Assembly (NCBI RefSeq): GCF_003260195.1
Contig: NZ_QEIH01000008.1
Location: forward strand, 186,001-250,000
Source: Lutibacter citreus
GTDB taxonomy: Bacteria; Bacteroidota; Bacteroidia; Flavobacteriales; Flavobacteriaceae
Direction of reading: 5' to 3'
DNA: 64,000 bases
Position numbers and translations under genes: made by a program. The number at the start of each line of letters is the position of its first letter. Positions within the stretch are counted from its first letter, which is position 1. The notes beneath the pieces are model-generated. The model ran no database searches. It had not been told where the DNA came from and was given only the letters and a program-made list of their open reading frames with translations. Positions 1 through 8,499 of the stretch are shown one piece after another.

Positions 1-146
1 ACTTTATCATTTACATTAAATGAAATTTCTAATAAAAATGGAAATAATTCCGGATTATCGATTACTAAATCTCTAATACGATTACGATTTACACGCAAAG
101 CTGATCCTAAATTTTCTAATTCTTGAATTAAAAATACTTTAGTCAT
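1..146 (-). CDS. Partial conserved hypothetical protein (C-terminus outside window)
   Basis: Only the first 48 residues are visible; the reading frame is open to the left edge. It begins MTKVFLIQELENLG and is hydrophilic, without a signal peptide. It resembles, from memory, small helical flavobacterial proteins found near purB that are sometimes mislabelled adenylosuccinate lyase; no lyase motif is visible here and the function is not known. Its ATG lies inside the end of the upstream small membrane protein gene (an ATGACTAA 8-base overlap), so the two are probably translationally coupled. Confidence 0.6.
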   Translation of the reverse strand, partial: MTKVFLIQELENLGSALRVNRNRIRDLVIDNPELFPFLLEISFNVNDK

Positions 147-264
147 TTTTTTTCTCTTTTGTTTTTTTAGGAGATAATTTTATTAATAAATAAGCAAAAG
201 CAATAATTATATGAAGTATTACTAAAATCATAATTGTGTAAAACCAAAAATTGGAAATGGCCAT
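139..264 (-). CDS. Small single-pass membrane protein (41 aa)
   Basis: This short gene encodes 41 residues starting MAISNFWFY, with one long hydrophobic helix (about residues 6-29) followed by a Lys-rich tail (KLSPKKTKEKKND), so an N-out, C-in inner-membrane topology is expected. A longer frame extends to position 357, but that would overlap the divergent DUF1028 gene; I chose the internal ATG because the hydrophobic segment then sits at the N-terminus. Its stop codon overlaps the start of the next minus-strand gene by 8 bases, which supports a real, translated gene. Function unknown. Confidence 0.5.
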   Translation of the reverse strand: MAISNFWFYTIMILVILHIIIAFAYLLIKLSPKKTKEKKND

Positions 265-326
265 ATTGTTGTATATTGTATTATAAAAAATAGGATATCT
301 GTCTTTAATTTCTAAATTTACAAAAT

Positions 327-1310
327 ATGAAATATTTGAGTGTGGTAATAGTAACATTACTATTTTATTTTAATGGGTTTTCACAGAAAGTCTATTCAAA
401 AAAAGAACCATTTGCTCATACTTATTCAATAGTTGCAAGAGATACAGTTACAGGTGAAATGGGTGTTGCAGTGCAATCACATTGGTTTTCAGTTGGTAGT
501 TTAGTTACTTGGGGAAAAGCAGGAGTTGGAGTTGTAGCAACACAATCATTTATAAACCCTTCATTTGGACCAAGAGGTTTAAGTTTATTAGAAAATGGGC
601 TAACACCAAAATTAGCTGTATCAACTTTATTAGAATTAGATGAAGGTAGAGACGTTAGGCAATTAGCAATTTTAGATGCACATGGAAATGTAGAAGCATA
701 TACAGGGGAAAAGTGTATTAAGAATGCAGGACATATTATTGGAAATAATTTTTCAGTGCAAGCAAATTTAATGGATAAAAATACGGTTTGGTCAGCAATG
801 GCTAAAGCTTATGAAAACAGTAAAGGAAGTTTAGCAGAACGTATGTTAGCAGCAATGAAAGCGGCTCAAAAAGAAGGTGGTGATATAAGAGGTAAACAAT
901 CTGCTGCAATTTTAATAGTGAAAGCAAAAAGTACCGGAAATAGTTGGCAAGATAAAGTGGTTGATTTACGTGTGGAGGATAACGAAAACCCCATTGAAGA
1001 GTTGGATCGTTTATTAACAATTCATACAGCATATGAATATATGAATAAAGGCGATTTAGCAGTAGAAATAGGAAATAATAAATTGGCTAAAGAGCATTAT
1101 ATGCATGCTCAGGAATTAAATCCAAATAATTTAGAAATGAAATTTTGGTACGCTATTACGTTGGCTAATAATGGTGAGTTAATTGAAGCGAAACATATTT
1201 TAAAAGAGTTGTTTCAACAAAATGAAAAATGGAAAGTGCTAATTCAAAGATTGGTAAAGCCAGAATTATTAACTATTTCGAAAAAAGAATTAGAAGAACT
1301 ATTAAACTAA
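327..1310 (+). CDS. DUF1028 family secreted protein with C-terminal TPR
   Basis: The protein (327 aa) has an N-terminal signal peptide (about residues 1-19, ending GFSQ). Residues 30-225 match the DUF1028 family, which has an Ntn-hydrolase-like fold; typical segments are the opening HTYSIVARD, GEMGVAVQSHWFSVG and GVGVVATQSF. Residues 235-325 form a TPR-like helical tail (YMNKGDLAVEIGNNKLAKEHY). The family reaction is not established, though a peptidase-like or amidase-like role has been suggested from the fold. The next gene starts 7 bases downstream, so they are probably cotranscribed. Confidence 0.85.
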   Translation: MKYLSVVIVTLLFYFNGFSQKVYSKKEPFAHTYSIVARDTVTGEMGVAVQSHWFSVGSLVTWGKAGVGVVATQSFINPSFGPRGLSLLENGLTPKLAVSTLLELDEGRDVRQLAILDAHGNVEAYTGEKCIKNAGHIIGNNFSVQANLMDKNTVWSAMAKAYENSKGSLAERMLAAMKAAQKEGGDIRGKQSAAILIVKAKSTGNSWQDKVVDLRVEDNENPIEELDRLLTIHTAYEYMNKGDLAVEIGNNKLAKEHYMHAQELNPNNLEMKFWYAITLANNGELIEAKHILKELFQQNEKWKVLIQRLVKPELLTISKKELEELLN

Positions 1311-1317
1311 TTAATTT

Positions 1318-1755
1318 ATGAAAAAAGGAATACTAAGTATTGTGGTTGTTTTTATCCTAATACAGTTAATAAGACCTAATAAAAACGATTCAGGAAATAA
1401 TATAAATCATATTTCAACAGTAATAAATGTACCTGAGAATGTTCAAAGTATTTTAAAAAAATCGTGTAATGATTGCCATTCAAACAATACAGTATATCCG
1501 TGGTATAGTAAAATAGCACCAGTATCTTGGTATTTAGCTTCACATGTAAATGATGGTAAAGAGCACTTAAATTTTTCAGAATGGACAGCTTATAATATAA
1601 ATCAGAAAAAACATATAATTAAGGATTTGGATGAAGTTTTAAAATCTCATGAGATGCCTTTAAAAAGTTATTTAATAATTCATAAAGATGCAAAAATGAA
1701 TGCGGAACAATTTGAGTTATTAAGTAATTGGGTGAAAACTATAAAAATAAATTAA
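1318..1755 (+). CDS. Haem-binding domain protein, membrane anchored
   Basis: This 145-residue protein has an N-terminal hydrophobic anchor (residues 3-19) and then a c-type haem attachment motif CNDCH (Cys50, Cys53, His54) followed by SNNTVYPWYSKIAP, the hallmark of the Bacteroidetes haem-binding (Haem_bd) family. Met113 in HEMPL is the likely distal haem ligand. It should be located on the periplasmic side as a small monohaem cytochrome, perhaps in electron transfer or haem sensing; its partner is not evident. It follows the DUF1028 gene by 7 bases and precedes carbonic anhydrase by 34 bases. Confidence 0.85.
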   Translation: MKKGILSIVVVFILIQLIRPNKNDSGNNINHISTVINVPENVQSILKKSCNDCHSNNTVYPWYSKIAPVSWYLASHVNDGKEHLNFSEWTAYNINQKKHIIKDLDEVLKSHEMPLKSYLIIHKDAKMNAEQFELLSNWVKTIKIN

Positions 1756-1789
1756 AAAAAGAATTGTTTAATTAATAAAACTTAAGAAA

Positions 1790-2425
1790 TTGGATATATC
1801 AAAAATATTTGAAAACAATAAAGTATGGATTGCAAATAAGCTAAGTGTAGATAAGGATTATTTTATAAATTTAGGGAAAGGGCAAAGTCCAGAGGTTTTA
1901 TATATTGGCTGTTCAGATAGCAGAGTTACTGCAGAAGAATTGATGGGAGCAAATCCAGGAGAAGTATTTGTACACAGAAATATAGCAAATATGGTTCCTA
2001 ATACAGATTTAAATGTAATGTCTGTAATAAATTACGCAGTGAGTAATTTAAAGGTAAAGCATGTAGTTATTTGTGGTCACTATTCTTGTGGAGGTGTTAA
2101 GGCTGCAATGCAATCTGAAGATTTAGGATTGTTAAATCCGTGGTTAAGAAATATTAGAGATGTTTATAGATTGCATAGAGTAGAACTAGGCTCAATTAAA
2201 GATGAAAATAAAAAATACGATAGATTAGTAGAGTTAAATGTACAAGAACAATGTGTAAATGTTATGAAAACAGCTGTTGTACAAAAAGCTATGTTAGAAA
2301 AAAGAATAACAATTCACGGCTGGGTTTGGGATATTCATAATGGCAATATTGTGGACTTAAAGATTGATTTTGATAAAATCTTAGAGGATATTAGAGATAT
2401 ATATCATTTGTCGAGTGACAAATAA
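1790..2425 (+). CDS. can: Beta-class carbonic anhydrase
   Basis: This cytosolic zinc enzyme interconverts CO2 and bicarbonate. The beta-class zinc ligands are all present: Cys41 in CSDSR with the Asp43-Arg45 dyad, then His97 and Cys100 in GHYSCGG. The length (211 aa) is normal. The start is TTG at 1790: an in-frame stop lies upstream at 1769-1771 and the first in-frame ATG is beyond the active-site Cys, so a TTG start is the only reasonable choice. It probably belongs to the same transcript as the two genes before it. Confidence 0.93.
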   Translation: MDISKIFENNKVWIANKLSVDKDYFINLGKGQSPEVLYIGCSDSRVTAEELMGANPGEVFVHRNIANMVPNTDLNVMSVINYAVSNLKVKHVVICGHYSCGGVKAAMQSEDLGLLNPWLRNIRDVYRLHRVELGSIKDENKKYDRLVELNVQEQCVNVMKTAVVQKAMLEKRITIHGWVWDIHNGNIVDLKIDFDKILEDIRDIYHLSSDK

Positions 2426-2468
2426 TTCATTTTAAAATTAAATTATACCTAGTTAAAGAAATAAAGAG

Positions 2469-2476
2469 TATCTTTG
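2469..2476 (+). promoter_or_regulatory. -7 promoter element of the cold-shock gene
   Basis: TATCTTTG matches the Bacteroidetes -7 consensus TAnnTTTG, 29 bases before the ATG of the cold-shock gene. No good -33 TTTG is seen at the usual distance. The predicted leader is roughly 23 nt, much shorter than the long structured leader of enteric cspA. Confidence 0.65.
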
Positions 2477-2505
2477 CAACAATATAATTTATAAAAATAT
2501 CAATA

Positions 2506-2697
2506 ATGAGTAAAGGTACAGTAAAATTCTTCAATGAAACTAAAGGTTTTGGATTTATTAAAGAAGATGACTCAAACAATGAACATTTCGTACATATTTC
2601 TGGTTTAATCGATGAAATCCGTGAAGGTGATGAAGTAGAATTCGAATTACAAGAAGGACGAAAAGGAATGAACGCAGTAAACGTAAAAGTTATTTAA
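2506..2697 (+). CDS. Cold-shock domain protein (CspA family)
   Basis: A 63-residue single cold-shock domain that binds single-stranded nucleic acid and acts as an RNA chaperone. Both RNA-binding motifs are present: RNP1 KGFGFI (residues 13-18) and RNP2 HFVHIS (27-32). The gene is monocistronic, with its own -7 element upstream and a strong terminator 30 bases downstream. Flavobacterial genomes usually carry several such genes, so a specific csp letter cannot be given. Confidence 0.93.
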   Translation: MSKGTVKFFNETKGFGFIKEDDSNNEHFVHISGLIDEIREGDEVEFELQEGRKGMNAVNVKVI

Positions 2698-2727
2698 GAC
2701 TTAAATAATATACATTTTAAAGTGTTT

Positions 2728-2758
2728 AAGCCTATCAAATTTTGATAGGCTTTTTTTT
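2728..2758 (+). terminator. Rho-independent terminator after the cold-shock gene
   Basis: A near-perfect inverted repeat (AAGCCTATCAAA / TTTGATAGGCTT) is followed directly by a run of eight T on the plus strand. It ends transcription of the cold-shock gene and separates it from the convergent outer-membrane gene. Confidence 0.9.
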
Positions 2759-2819
2759 GTGCTTTTATTTTACAATAATAACTTTTTTAGATTTGAAATG
2801 CTCTTTTTATAGAAATTGG

Positions 2820-3476
2820 TTATAAATAATAAGACAAGCCAAAAGATAAGCTTGAGGTATTTAAATTGAATCTAAAGCTGTTGCTTTTTGTAGAATTAGA
2901 TCTATTATTTTGTTCGCTTTTTGTATGGCTATAACCTAATGAGCCTGCTTGAGCTTCTAGAGCAAAGTTTTTATTAATAAAATAGGTAATCCCTGGGCGA
3001 ATTCCAATAAAATAATTATTTGATTTATAGTTGTACTCAGATGAATTATTTTCAAATACATCATTCCAATTTCTTGTATATTCAAAGTTCCCTTGTAAAT
3101 TTATAGAGACTTTTTCTCCAATACCAAAATGTTTTTTTATATAAGGGATTAAAGAAAAAGAATAGATTTTCTGTTCATTTTCAGCGGCATCATCATTATT
3201 AAAATCGCTACTAGATTTATTATAACTATAGCCAGTTCCTAAACCAATCACTAAATTATTATTAATGGCGTATCCAAATTTAGGTGTTATTGTAAAACCT
3301 AAATTTTCTCCAGTTAAATTTCCATTTTCTCTTATACTTTCATTATTATTGACACTTAATGAGATACCCCCTCCAAAATTCCAGGTTCCTTGTTTAATTG
3401 TTAAAGTTTTGTCTTTTTCTTGTGCAAAAAGAATTGTAACAGCAAAGAATAGAGTAATAAATAATGATTTTTTCAT
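2820..3476 (-). CDS. Outer-membrane beta-barrel protein
   Basis: The protein (218 aa) has a signal peptide (about residues 1-18, ending LFAQ) and then alternating amphipathic strands with Gly-aromatic turns typical of a small 8-stranded porin-like barrel (NFGGGISLSV, GFTITPKFGYAI, VIGLGTGYSYN, IGIRPGITYFI). It ends with an aromatic-rich strand LSFGLSYYL, as expected for barrel assembly. There is no OmpA-like peptidoglycan domain. Exact function is not visible. It stands alone, converging on the cold-shock gene and divergent from mnmA. Confidence 0.8.
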   Translation of the reverse strand: MKKSLFITLFFAVTILFAQEKDKTLTIKQGTWNFGGGISLSVNNNESIRENGNLTGENLGFTITPKFGYAINNNLVIGLGTGYSYNKSSSDFNNDDAAENEQKIYSFSLIPYIKKHFGIGEKVSINLQGNFEYTRNWNDVFENNSSEYNYKSNNYFIGIRPGITYFINKNFALEAQAGSLGYSHTKSEQNNRSNSTKSNSFRFNLNTSSLSFGLSYYL

Positions 3477-3623
3477 ATTTAATAATTTAAAGTTAAGTAT
3501 TTGTTTTAGCGAAGGTAATACCGTCGTTTATTTGTAATGTTATTTAAAAGTTAACTTTGTTTTTCTAAATAGTTTGGTAAATTACTAATCAAAAATTAAC
3601 TTTTCCTTACTAAAAGTAATCTG

Positions 3624-3631
3624 TATCTTTG
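3624..3631 (+). promoter_or_regulatory. -7 promoter element of mnmA
   Basis: TATCTTTG, a full match to TAnnTTTG, ends 18 bases before the ATG at 3650. Its final TTG could be misread as a start codon for mnmA with seven extra residues; the promoter match argues against that. Confidence 0.7.
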
Positions 3632-3649
3632 CTCTCTAAATTTTTTAAA

Positions 3650-4837
3650 ATGAAACGTGTAATAGTAGGGCTTTCTGGAGGTGTAGATAGTAGTGTAGCT
3701 GCATACTTGTTAAAAGAACAAGGATATGAGGTTATTGGCTTGTTTATGAAAAACTGGCATGATGATTCTGTTACTATTTCTAACGAATGTCCTTGGTTGG
3801 AAGATAGTAATGACGCAATGATTGTTGCAGATAAGTTAGGAATCCCTTTTCAAGTTGTTGATTTAAGTGAGCAGTATAAAGAACGTATAGTTGATTATAT
3901 GTTTAATGAATATGAAATGGGACGAACTCCTAATCCGGATGTTTTATGTAATAGAGAAATTAAATTTGATGTTTTTATGAAAATTGCAACGGATTTAGGA
4001 GCTGATTATGTAGCAACCGGACATTATTGTAGAAAAGGAGAGGAAGAGATTAATGGTGAAAATGTATATAAATTATTAGGAGGTGTTGACGGTAATAAAG
4101 ATCAATCTTATTTTTTATGTCAGCTATCTCAAGATCAACTTTCTAAAGCAATGTTTCCAATTGGAGAATTAACAAAACCAGAAGTTAGAAGAATTGCTGC
4201 TGAGCAAGATTTAATTACTGCAGATAAAAAAGATTCTCAAGGGTTATGTTTTATTGGGAAAGTTAGACTTCCTGAGTTTTTACAACAAAAATTAAAACCA
4301 AAAGAAGGTGTAATAGTTCAAATTCCATCAGATTTTGAAAAATACAATAGAGAGATTCCTATTTTTGCTTCAAAGGAAGAAGAATTAGCTTTTTTTGCTT
4401 CAAAATATAAATATTCCATTAAAGATGGAAAAATTGTAGGGAAACATCAAGGTGCCCACTATTTTACTAAAGGTCAAAGAAAAGGATTGGCAGTAGGAGG
4501 AACTAAAGAACCTTTATTTGTAATTGATACAGACGTAAAAGAAAATGTAATTTATACTGGAGAAGGTAAAACCCACCCAGGTTTGTATAGAAATACTTTG
4601 TTTGTTTCAAATGACGAAATCCATTGGGTTCGAAAAGATTTAGCATTAAAAAATGGGGAATCGTTAGCTGTTTTAGCACGCATAAGATATCGTCAAAAAT
4701 TAGAAAAAGCCATAATTTATAAAGTTGAAACAGGCTTGTATGTTCAATTTGAAAATAAGCAATCTGCAATTACAGAAGGACAATTTGTAGCTTGGTATAT
4801 AAATGAAGAATTAGTTGGTTCTGGTGTAATATCTTAG
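3650..4837 (+). CDS. mnmA: tRNA-specific 2-thiouridylase MnmA
   Basis: MnmA inserts sulfur at position 2 of the wobble uridine (U34) of tRNAs for Lys, Glu and Gln, using ATP and persulfide sulfur. The ATP PP-loop SGGVDSS lies at residues 9-15, and the two catalytic cysteines are visible as Cys100 (NPDVLCN) and Cys200 (SQGLCFIG). The 395-residue length is normal for Bacteroidetes, which carry an insertion relative to E. coli. The ATG at 3650 is preferred to an upstream TTG at 3629, which lies in the promoter element and would add only MLSKFFK. Confidence 0.95.
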   Translation: MKRVIVGLSGGVDSSVAAYLLKEQGYEVIGLFMKNWHDDSVTISNECPWLEDSNDAMIVADKLGIPFQVVDLSEQYKERIVDYMFNEYEMGRTPNPDVLCNREIKFDVFMKIATDLGADYVATGHYCRKGEEEINGENVYKLLGGVDGNKDQSYFLCQLSQDQLSKAMFPIGELTKPEVRRIAAEQDLITADKKDSQGLCFIGKVRLPEFLQQKLKPKEGVIVQIPSDFEKYNREIPIFASKEEELAFFASKYKYSIKDGKIVGKHQGAHYFTKGQRKGLAVGGTKEPLFVIDTDVKENVIYTGEGKTHPGLYRNTLFVSNDEIHWVRKDLALKNGESLAVLARIRYRQKLEKAIIYKVETGLYVQFENKQSAITEGQFVAWYINEELVGSGVIS

Positions 4838-4886
4838 TTTTCAGTATTATTTCTTATTTTAGGAAGGTAATTTTTAAATTTTAAAA

Positions 4887-6569
4887 GTGAAACGTTTATA
4901 TTTTTTTATCATAATTACCTTTTCCGTTTCTAACTTGTCGGCTCAAATTGAAGATGCTTGGGTATATTTTAAAGATAAACCAAGTGAGGCGAGTTATTTT
5001 TCTTCACCTTTAAAAATGTTAACTCAGCGATCTTTAGATAGAAGAGCACGATTTAGTATTCATTTAGATAGTAAAGATGTACCTATTGATGCGAGTTATG
5101 TATTAAAGATAAAAGAAAGTGGAGTTTCTATTTTGGCTAGGTCAAAGTGGTTAAATGCTTTGCATGTTCAAGATACAAAAGTTAATATTGATGCATTATT
5201 AAGTATAGAATTTAATGGGAATACAATAGTATCTTCAATTGAATATGCCAATAAATCATTAAATAGTTCTAAAACACCAAAATCCAAAAATAAAATTTCA
5301 AAAAAAAGAAATAAATTAGAGTTTAAAAAGGTTGATATTTATGGAGATGCAGAAAATCAGCTCTCAATGTTAAAAGGAGATTCGTTACATCTAAAAGAAT
5401 TAAAAGGTTTAGGGATTCAAATAGCTGTTTTGGATGCAGGTTTTCCAAACGTAAATTCTTTGTTGGCATTTAAGCAGGTTATAGATAATAATCAAATATT
5501 GGGTGGCTATGATTTTGTAAATAGAAGTTTAAATTATTTTACAGGGAATTATCACGGGATGTCTGTTTTATCAACTATGGCGGGATATTTAGAAAATGGA
5601 ATAAATGGAGCTACAAATAATTATATTGGAACAGCTCCGGGTGCAGAATATTACCTTTTTATAACTGAAGACTCAAACAAAGAGGTTAAACTAGAGGAAA
5701 GTTTATGGGTAGAAGCAGCTGAAAGAGCTGATAGTTTAGGAGTTGATATTATAAATACGTCTTTAGGATATTCGGTGTTTTTTGATAATACAAATCATAA
5801 CTATTCTTATAGTGATATGGATGGACAAACAGCCTTTATTACTCGTGGTGCAGAAATAGCATTTTCAAGAGGAATGATTTTAGTGAATTCAGCAGGGAAT
5901 GAAGGAGGTGATCCAGATTGGCCATATATAAATGCACCTGCTGACGGACCTTCAGTATTAACTATTGGGGCTGTAAAATCTAATGAGGAAATAGCATCTT
6001 TTAGTTCTTTTGGCCCAACTTATGACGGACGAATTAAACCAGATGTTTGCGCTCAAGGGCAAGGCACAGCTCTTATTAATACATCCGGAAACGTTGTTTT
6101 TGCTAACGGAACCTCGTTCTCTTCTCCTGTATTGGCAGGTGTTATTGCGTGTTTATGGCAAGCTTTCCCTAATAAAACAAATGATGAAATTGTACAGCTA
6201 GTTAGAGAGTCAGGTCATTTATACGATGTTTCAACAAAGACAAATGCAACAATTGATTATCAAATGGGATATGGAATTCCAAATTTTTCATCAATTTTTA
6301 ATGCTTTAGAAATTGAAAAAATACAAAAAGGTACTGCTGAAGTAGTTTTTTACCCAAACCCAGCATCTAATAATGTTTATATTAAATTTCCTAAAGGTAT
6401 AAGTAATTTGGAAATTACATTATTTAGTACTTCAGGTAGTAAAATAATAGAAGAACAGTTACATAGTGAAAATCCTAAATTAGATATATCCTATTTATCT
6501 ACAGGGTTATATCTTTTAAAGATAAACTATGGTAATGAGATTAAAGAATTTAAAATTTTAAAAAACTAA
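4887..6569 (+). CDS. Secreted S8 (subtilisin-like) serine peptidase with T9SS sorting domain
   Basis: This 560-residue exported protease begins with a signal peptide (to about Ala19-Gln20) and a pro-region. The subtilase catalytic triad is visible: Asp183 (VLDAG), His223 (NYHGMS) and Ser410 (GTSFSSP), with the oxyanion Asn338 in SAGNEG. Residues 485-560 form a type A T9SS C-terminal sorting domain, starting VVFYPNPASNN and ending FKILKN, so the protein should cross the outer membrane by the gliding-associated type IX system. The start is GTG at 4887. The next gene begins on the last base of this stop codon (TAATG), suggesting coupling. Confidence 0.93.
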   Translation: MKRLYFFIIITFSVSNLSAQIEDAWVYFKDKPSEASYFSSPLKMLTQRSLDRRARFSIHLDSKDVPIDASYVLKIKESGVSILARSKWLNALHVQDTKVNIDALLSIEFNGNTIVSSIEYANKSLNSSKTPKSKNKISKKRNKLEFKKVDIYGDAENQLSMLKGDSLHLKELKGLGIQIAVLDAGFPNVNSLLAFKQVIDNNQILGGYDFVNRSLNYFTGNYHGMSVLSTMAGYLENGINGATNNYIGTAPGAEYYLFITEDSNKEVKLEESLWVEAAERADSLGVDIINTSLGYSVFFDNTNHNYSYSDMDGQTAFITRGAEIAFSRGMILVNSAGNEGGDPDWPYINAPADGPSVLTIGAVKSNEEIASFSSFGPTYDGRIKPDVCAQGQGTALINTSGNVVFANGTSFSSPVLAGVIACLWQAFPNKTNDEIVQLVRESGHLYDVSTKTNATIDYQMGYGIPNFSSIFNALEIEKIQKGTAEVVFYPNPASNNVYIKFPKGISNLEITLFSTSGSKIIEEQLHSENPKLDISYLSTGLYLLKINYGNEIKEFKILKN

Positions 6570-7513
6570 TGGAAAATAGTATTACAAAACTATTCAATAT
6601 AAAATATCCAATTATTCAAGCTGGTATGGTTTGGAATAGTGGGTGGAGATTAGCATCTGCTGTAAGTAATGCAGGAGGATTAGGATTAATAGGCGCTGGA
6701 TCTATGTATCCTGAAGTATTAAGAGAACATATTCAGAAATGTAAAGCTGCTACGGATAAGCCATTTGGTGTAAATGTACCTATGTTATATCCTAATATTG
6801 AAGAAATAATACAAATTATTATTACTGAAGGCGTTAAAGTGGTTTTTACTTCAGCAGGAAATCCCAAAACTTGGACTTCATATTTAAAAGAAAAAGGGAT
6901 AACTGTAGTTCATGTTGTTAGTAGTGTGAAATTTGCAGTAAAATCTGAACTTGCGGGTGTTGATGCTGTTGTTGCAGAAGGTTTTGAAGCTGGAGGACAT
7001 AATGGTAGAGAAGAAACTACGACATTTACTTTAATTCCTATGGTTAAAGAAAAATTAACTATACCTGTTATTGCGGCTGGAGGAATTGCTACAGGAAGAG
7101 GAATGCTAGCTGCAATGGTTTTAGGTGCTGATGGTGTGCAAATAGGAAGTAGATTTGTTGCTAGTGAAGAATCTTCAGCACATATAAATTTTAAAGAAAA
7201 AGTTGTGAATACTCAAGATGGGGATACTCATTTAACACTAAAAGAATTAGCACCGGTTCGGTTGATTAGAAATAAATTTTACAATGAACTACAAGAATTA
7301 TATAAAGAAAAATCTTCAGTTGAAGTTCTAAAAGAAAAATTAGGTAGAGGTAGAGCTAAAAAAGGAATGTTTGAAGGAGATTTGGAAGAAGGTGAGTTAG
7401 AAATAGGGCAAATTGCAGGCCTTATTCATAACATTAAACCTGCTAAGGATATAATAAATGAAATATTATTAGAGTTTGATTCTGTAAAAGATTCAATATG
7501 TTTAAACGATTAA
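6569..7513 (+). CDS. Nitronate monooxygenase / 2-nitropropane dioxygenase family flavoprotein
   Basis: A TIM-barrel FMN enzyme (314 aa) of the NPD family. Visible signatures are the N-terminal YPIIQAGM, the segment VVAEGFEAGGHNG with the catalytic-type histidine, and the phosphate-binding segments IPVIAAGGIATG and GADGVQIGSRF. The family oxidises nitronates such as propionate 3-nitronate, but FabK enoyl-ACP reductases share this fold and motifs, so the substrate is uncertain. It overlaps the subtilase stop by one base and the next gene by 16 bases, so the three genes are cotranscribed. Confidence 0.88.
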   Translation: MENSITKLFNIKYPIIQAGMVWNSGWRLASAVSNAGGLGLIGAGSMYPEVLREHIQKCKAATDKPFGVNVPMLYPNIEEIIQIIITEGVKVVFTSAGNPKTWTSYLKEKGITVVHVVSSVKFAVKSELAGVDAVVAEGFEAGGHNGREETTTFTLIPMVKEKLTIPVIAAGGIATGRGMLAAMVLGADGVQIGSRFVASEESSAHINFKEKVVNTQDGDTHLTLKELAPVRLIRNKFYNELQELYKEKSSVEVLKEKLGRGRAKKGMFEGDLEEGELEIGQIAGLIHNIKPAKDIINEILLEFDSVKDSICLND

Positions 7514-8133
7514 TTTTACTAACTTCTTTAATTGTTTTTTTAATTGGAACGTCGTTGTATTTTTCGAATTATATAATTGAAAAAGAAACGAAGCCTTTTA
7601 TTTTTAAAAATGTAAAAAATATCCCTAAACATAAAGTTGGAGTTGTTTTAGGAACTACAAAATATTTGTTAAATGGAACTCTCAATTTATATTATAAGTA
7701 TAGGTTAATTACAGCCTATGATTTGTTTAAATCCAATAAAATTGAATTCATTTTAGTAAGTGGTGATAATAGTTCACCGTCTTATAATGAGCCTTTAACC
7801 TTTAAAGAAGATTTAATTAAATTGGGTGTTCCTGAAAGTAAAATATATATGGATTTTGCGGGGTTTAGAACGTTAGATTCTATGGTAAGAGCAAAAGAAA
7901 TATTTGGTTTAAGTGAATTTATTGTTATATCACAAGAGTTTCATAATGCAAGGGCAATTTATATTGGAAAGAAAAAAGGAATTAATGCTATTGGGTTTAA
8001 CGCTAAAAATGTTCCTTCTAAATATGGGTTTAAAACTAATATACGTGAGAAATTTGCACGCGTTAAAGTGTTTATAGATTTATTTTTTCATAAAAATCCT
8101 AAATTTTTGGGAGATAAAGTTATTATAAAATAA
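7498..8133 (+). CDS. SanA/YdcF-like DUF218 membrane protein
   Basis: This 211-residue protein has one N-terminal membrane helix (residues 5-24) and a DUF218 (ElyC/SanA/YdcF) domain facing the periplasm. Family signatures are visible: GVVLGTTKY near residue 50, ILVSGDN, the conserved Glu-Asp region of LTFKEDLIKLGV, and FIVISQEFHNARA. Relatives act in envelope barrier function or peptidoglycan and polysaccharide handling; the SanA branch affects vancomycin exclusion. It overlaps the preceding gene by 16 bases and is the last gene of that operon. Confidence 0.88.
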   Translation: MFKRLILLTSLIVFLIGTSLYFSNYIIEKETKPFIFKNVKNIPKHKVGVVLGTTKYLLNGTLNLYYKYRLITAYDLFKSNKIEFILVSGDNSSPSYNEPLTFKEDLIKLGVPESKIYMDFAGFRTLDSMVRAKEIFGLSEFIVISQEFHNARAIYIGKKKGINAIGFNAKNVPSKYGFKTNIREKFARVKVFIDLFFHKNPKFLGDKVIIK

Positions 8134-8197
8134 AAAGACCTTGATTAATCAAAGTTCGTTTTAGTTATCAAAGTAATTGATAGACATTATAATAAGT

Positions 8198-8467
8198 TTA
8201 GACTTGTTTTTTTTTATCTTCTTGTTTTTTAGCCACTTTTGGAGGCATTGGTCCTCTTAAGTGAATAATAAGACCATTTAAGAAATTACGTAAAAATTGG
8301 TCTCCACATTCCATGTATTTTGGATGATCCTCACTTCTAAAAATTGCTCCTAATTCACTTTTAGTTACTTTAAAGTCAACTAATTCACAAATTTTTATAA
8401 TATCAGTATCACGAAATTTGTGAGCTACTCTTAGTTTTTTAAAAACATCATTATTTGTTAATCCCAT
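8198..8467 (-). CDS. DUF1456 (YehS-like) protein, single-domain form
   Basis: An 89-residue cytosolic protein containing one DUF1456 unit (residues 1-70; conserved segments LTNNDVFKKLRVA, VTKSELGAIFRS and GDQFLRNFLNGL) and a short Lys-rich tail. E. coli YehS has two such units in tandem, whereas Bacteroidetes commonly have this single form. The function is unknown. A perfect -7 promoter element sits only four bases before the start codon, so the mRNA may be leaderless. Confidence 0.85.
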   Translation of the reverse strand: MGLTNNDVFKKLRVAHKFRDTDIIKICELVDFKVTKSELGAIFRSEDHPKYMECGDQFLRNFLNGLIIHLRGPMPPKVAKKQEDKKKQV

Positions 8468-8471
8468 AGTG

Positions 8472-8479
8472 CAAAGATA
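8472..8479 (-). promoter_or_regulatory. -7 promoter element of the DUF1456 gene
   Basis: On the minus strand TATCTTTG (TAnnTTTG) is separated from the ATG at 8467 by only CACT. Transcription would start at or beside the start codon. Confidence 0.65.
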
Positions 8480-8499
8480 AGATAAAAACCGTGTTAATT

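Noticed and set aside
3629-3649. TTG start giving mnmA seven extra residues
   Set aside because: The TTG is part of the promoter element TATCTTTG, so it would not be transcribed; the ATG at 3650 gives the normal family start.
8141-8182. Palindromes TTGATTAATCAA and TATCAA/TTGATA between convergent genes
   Set aside because: Short, AT-rich stems with no adjacent T run; too weak to call a terminator.
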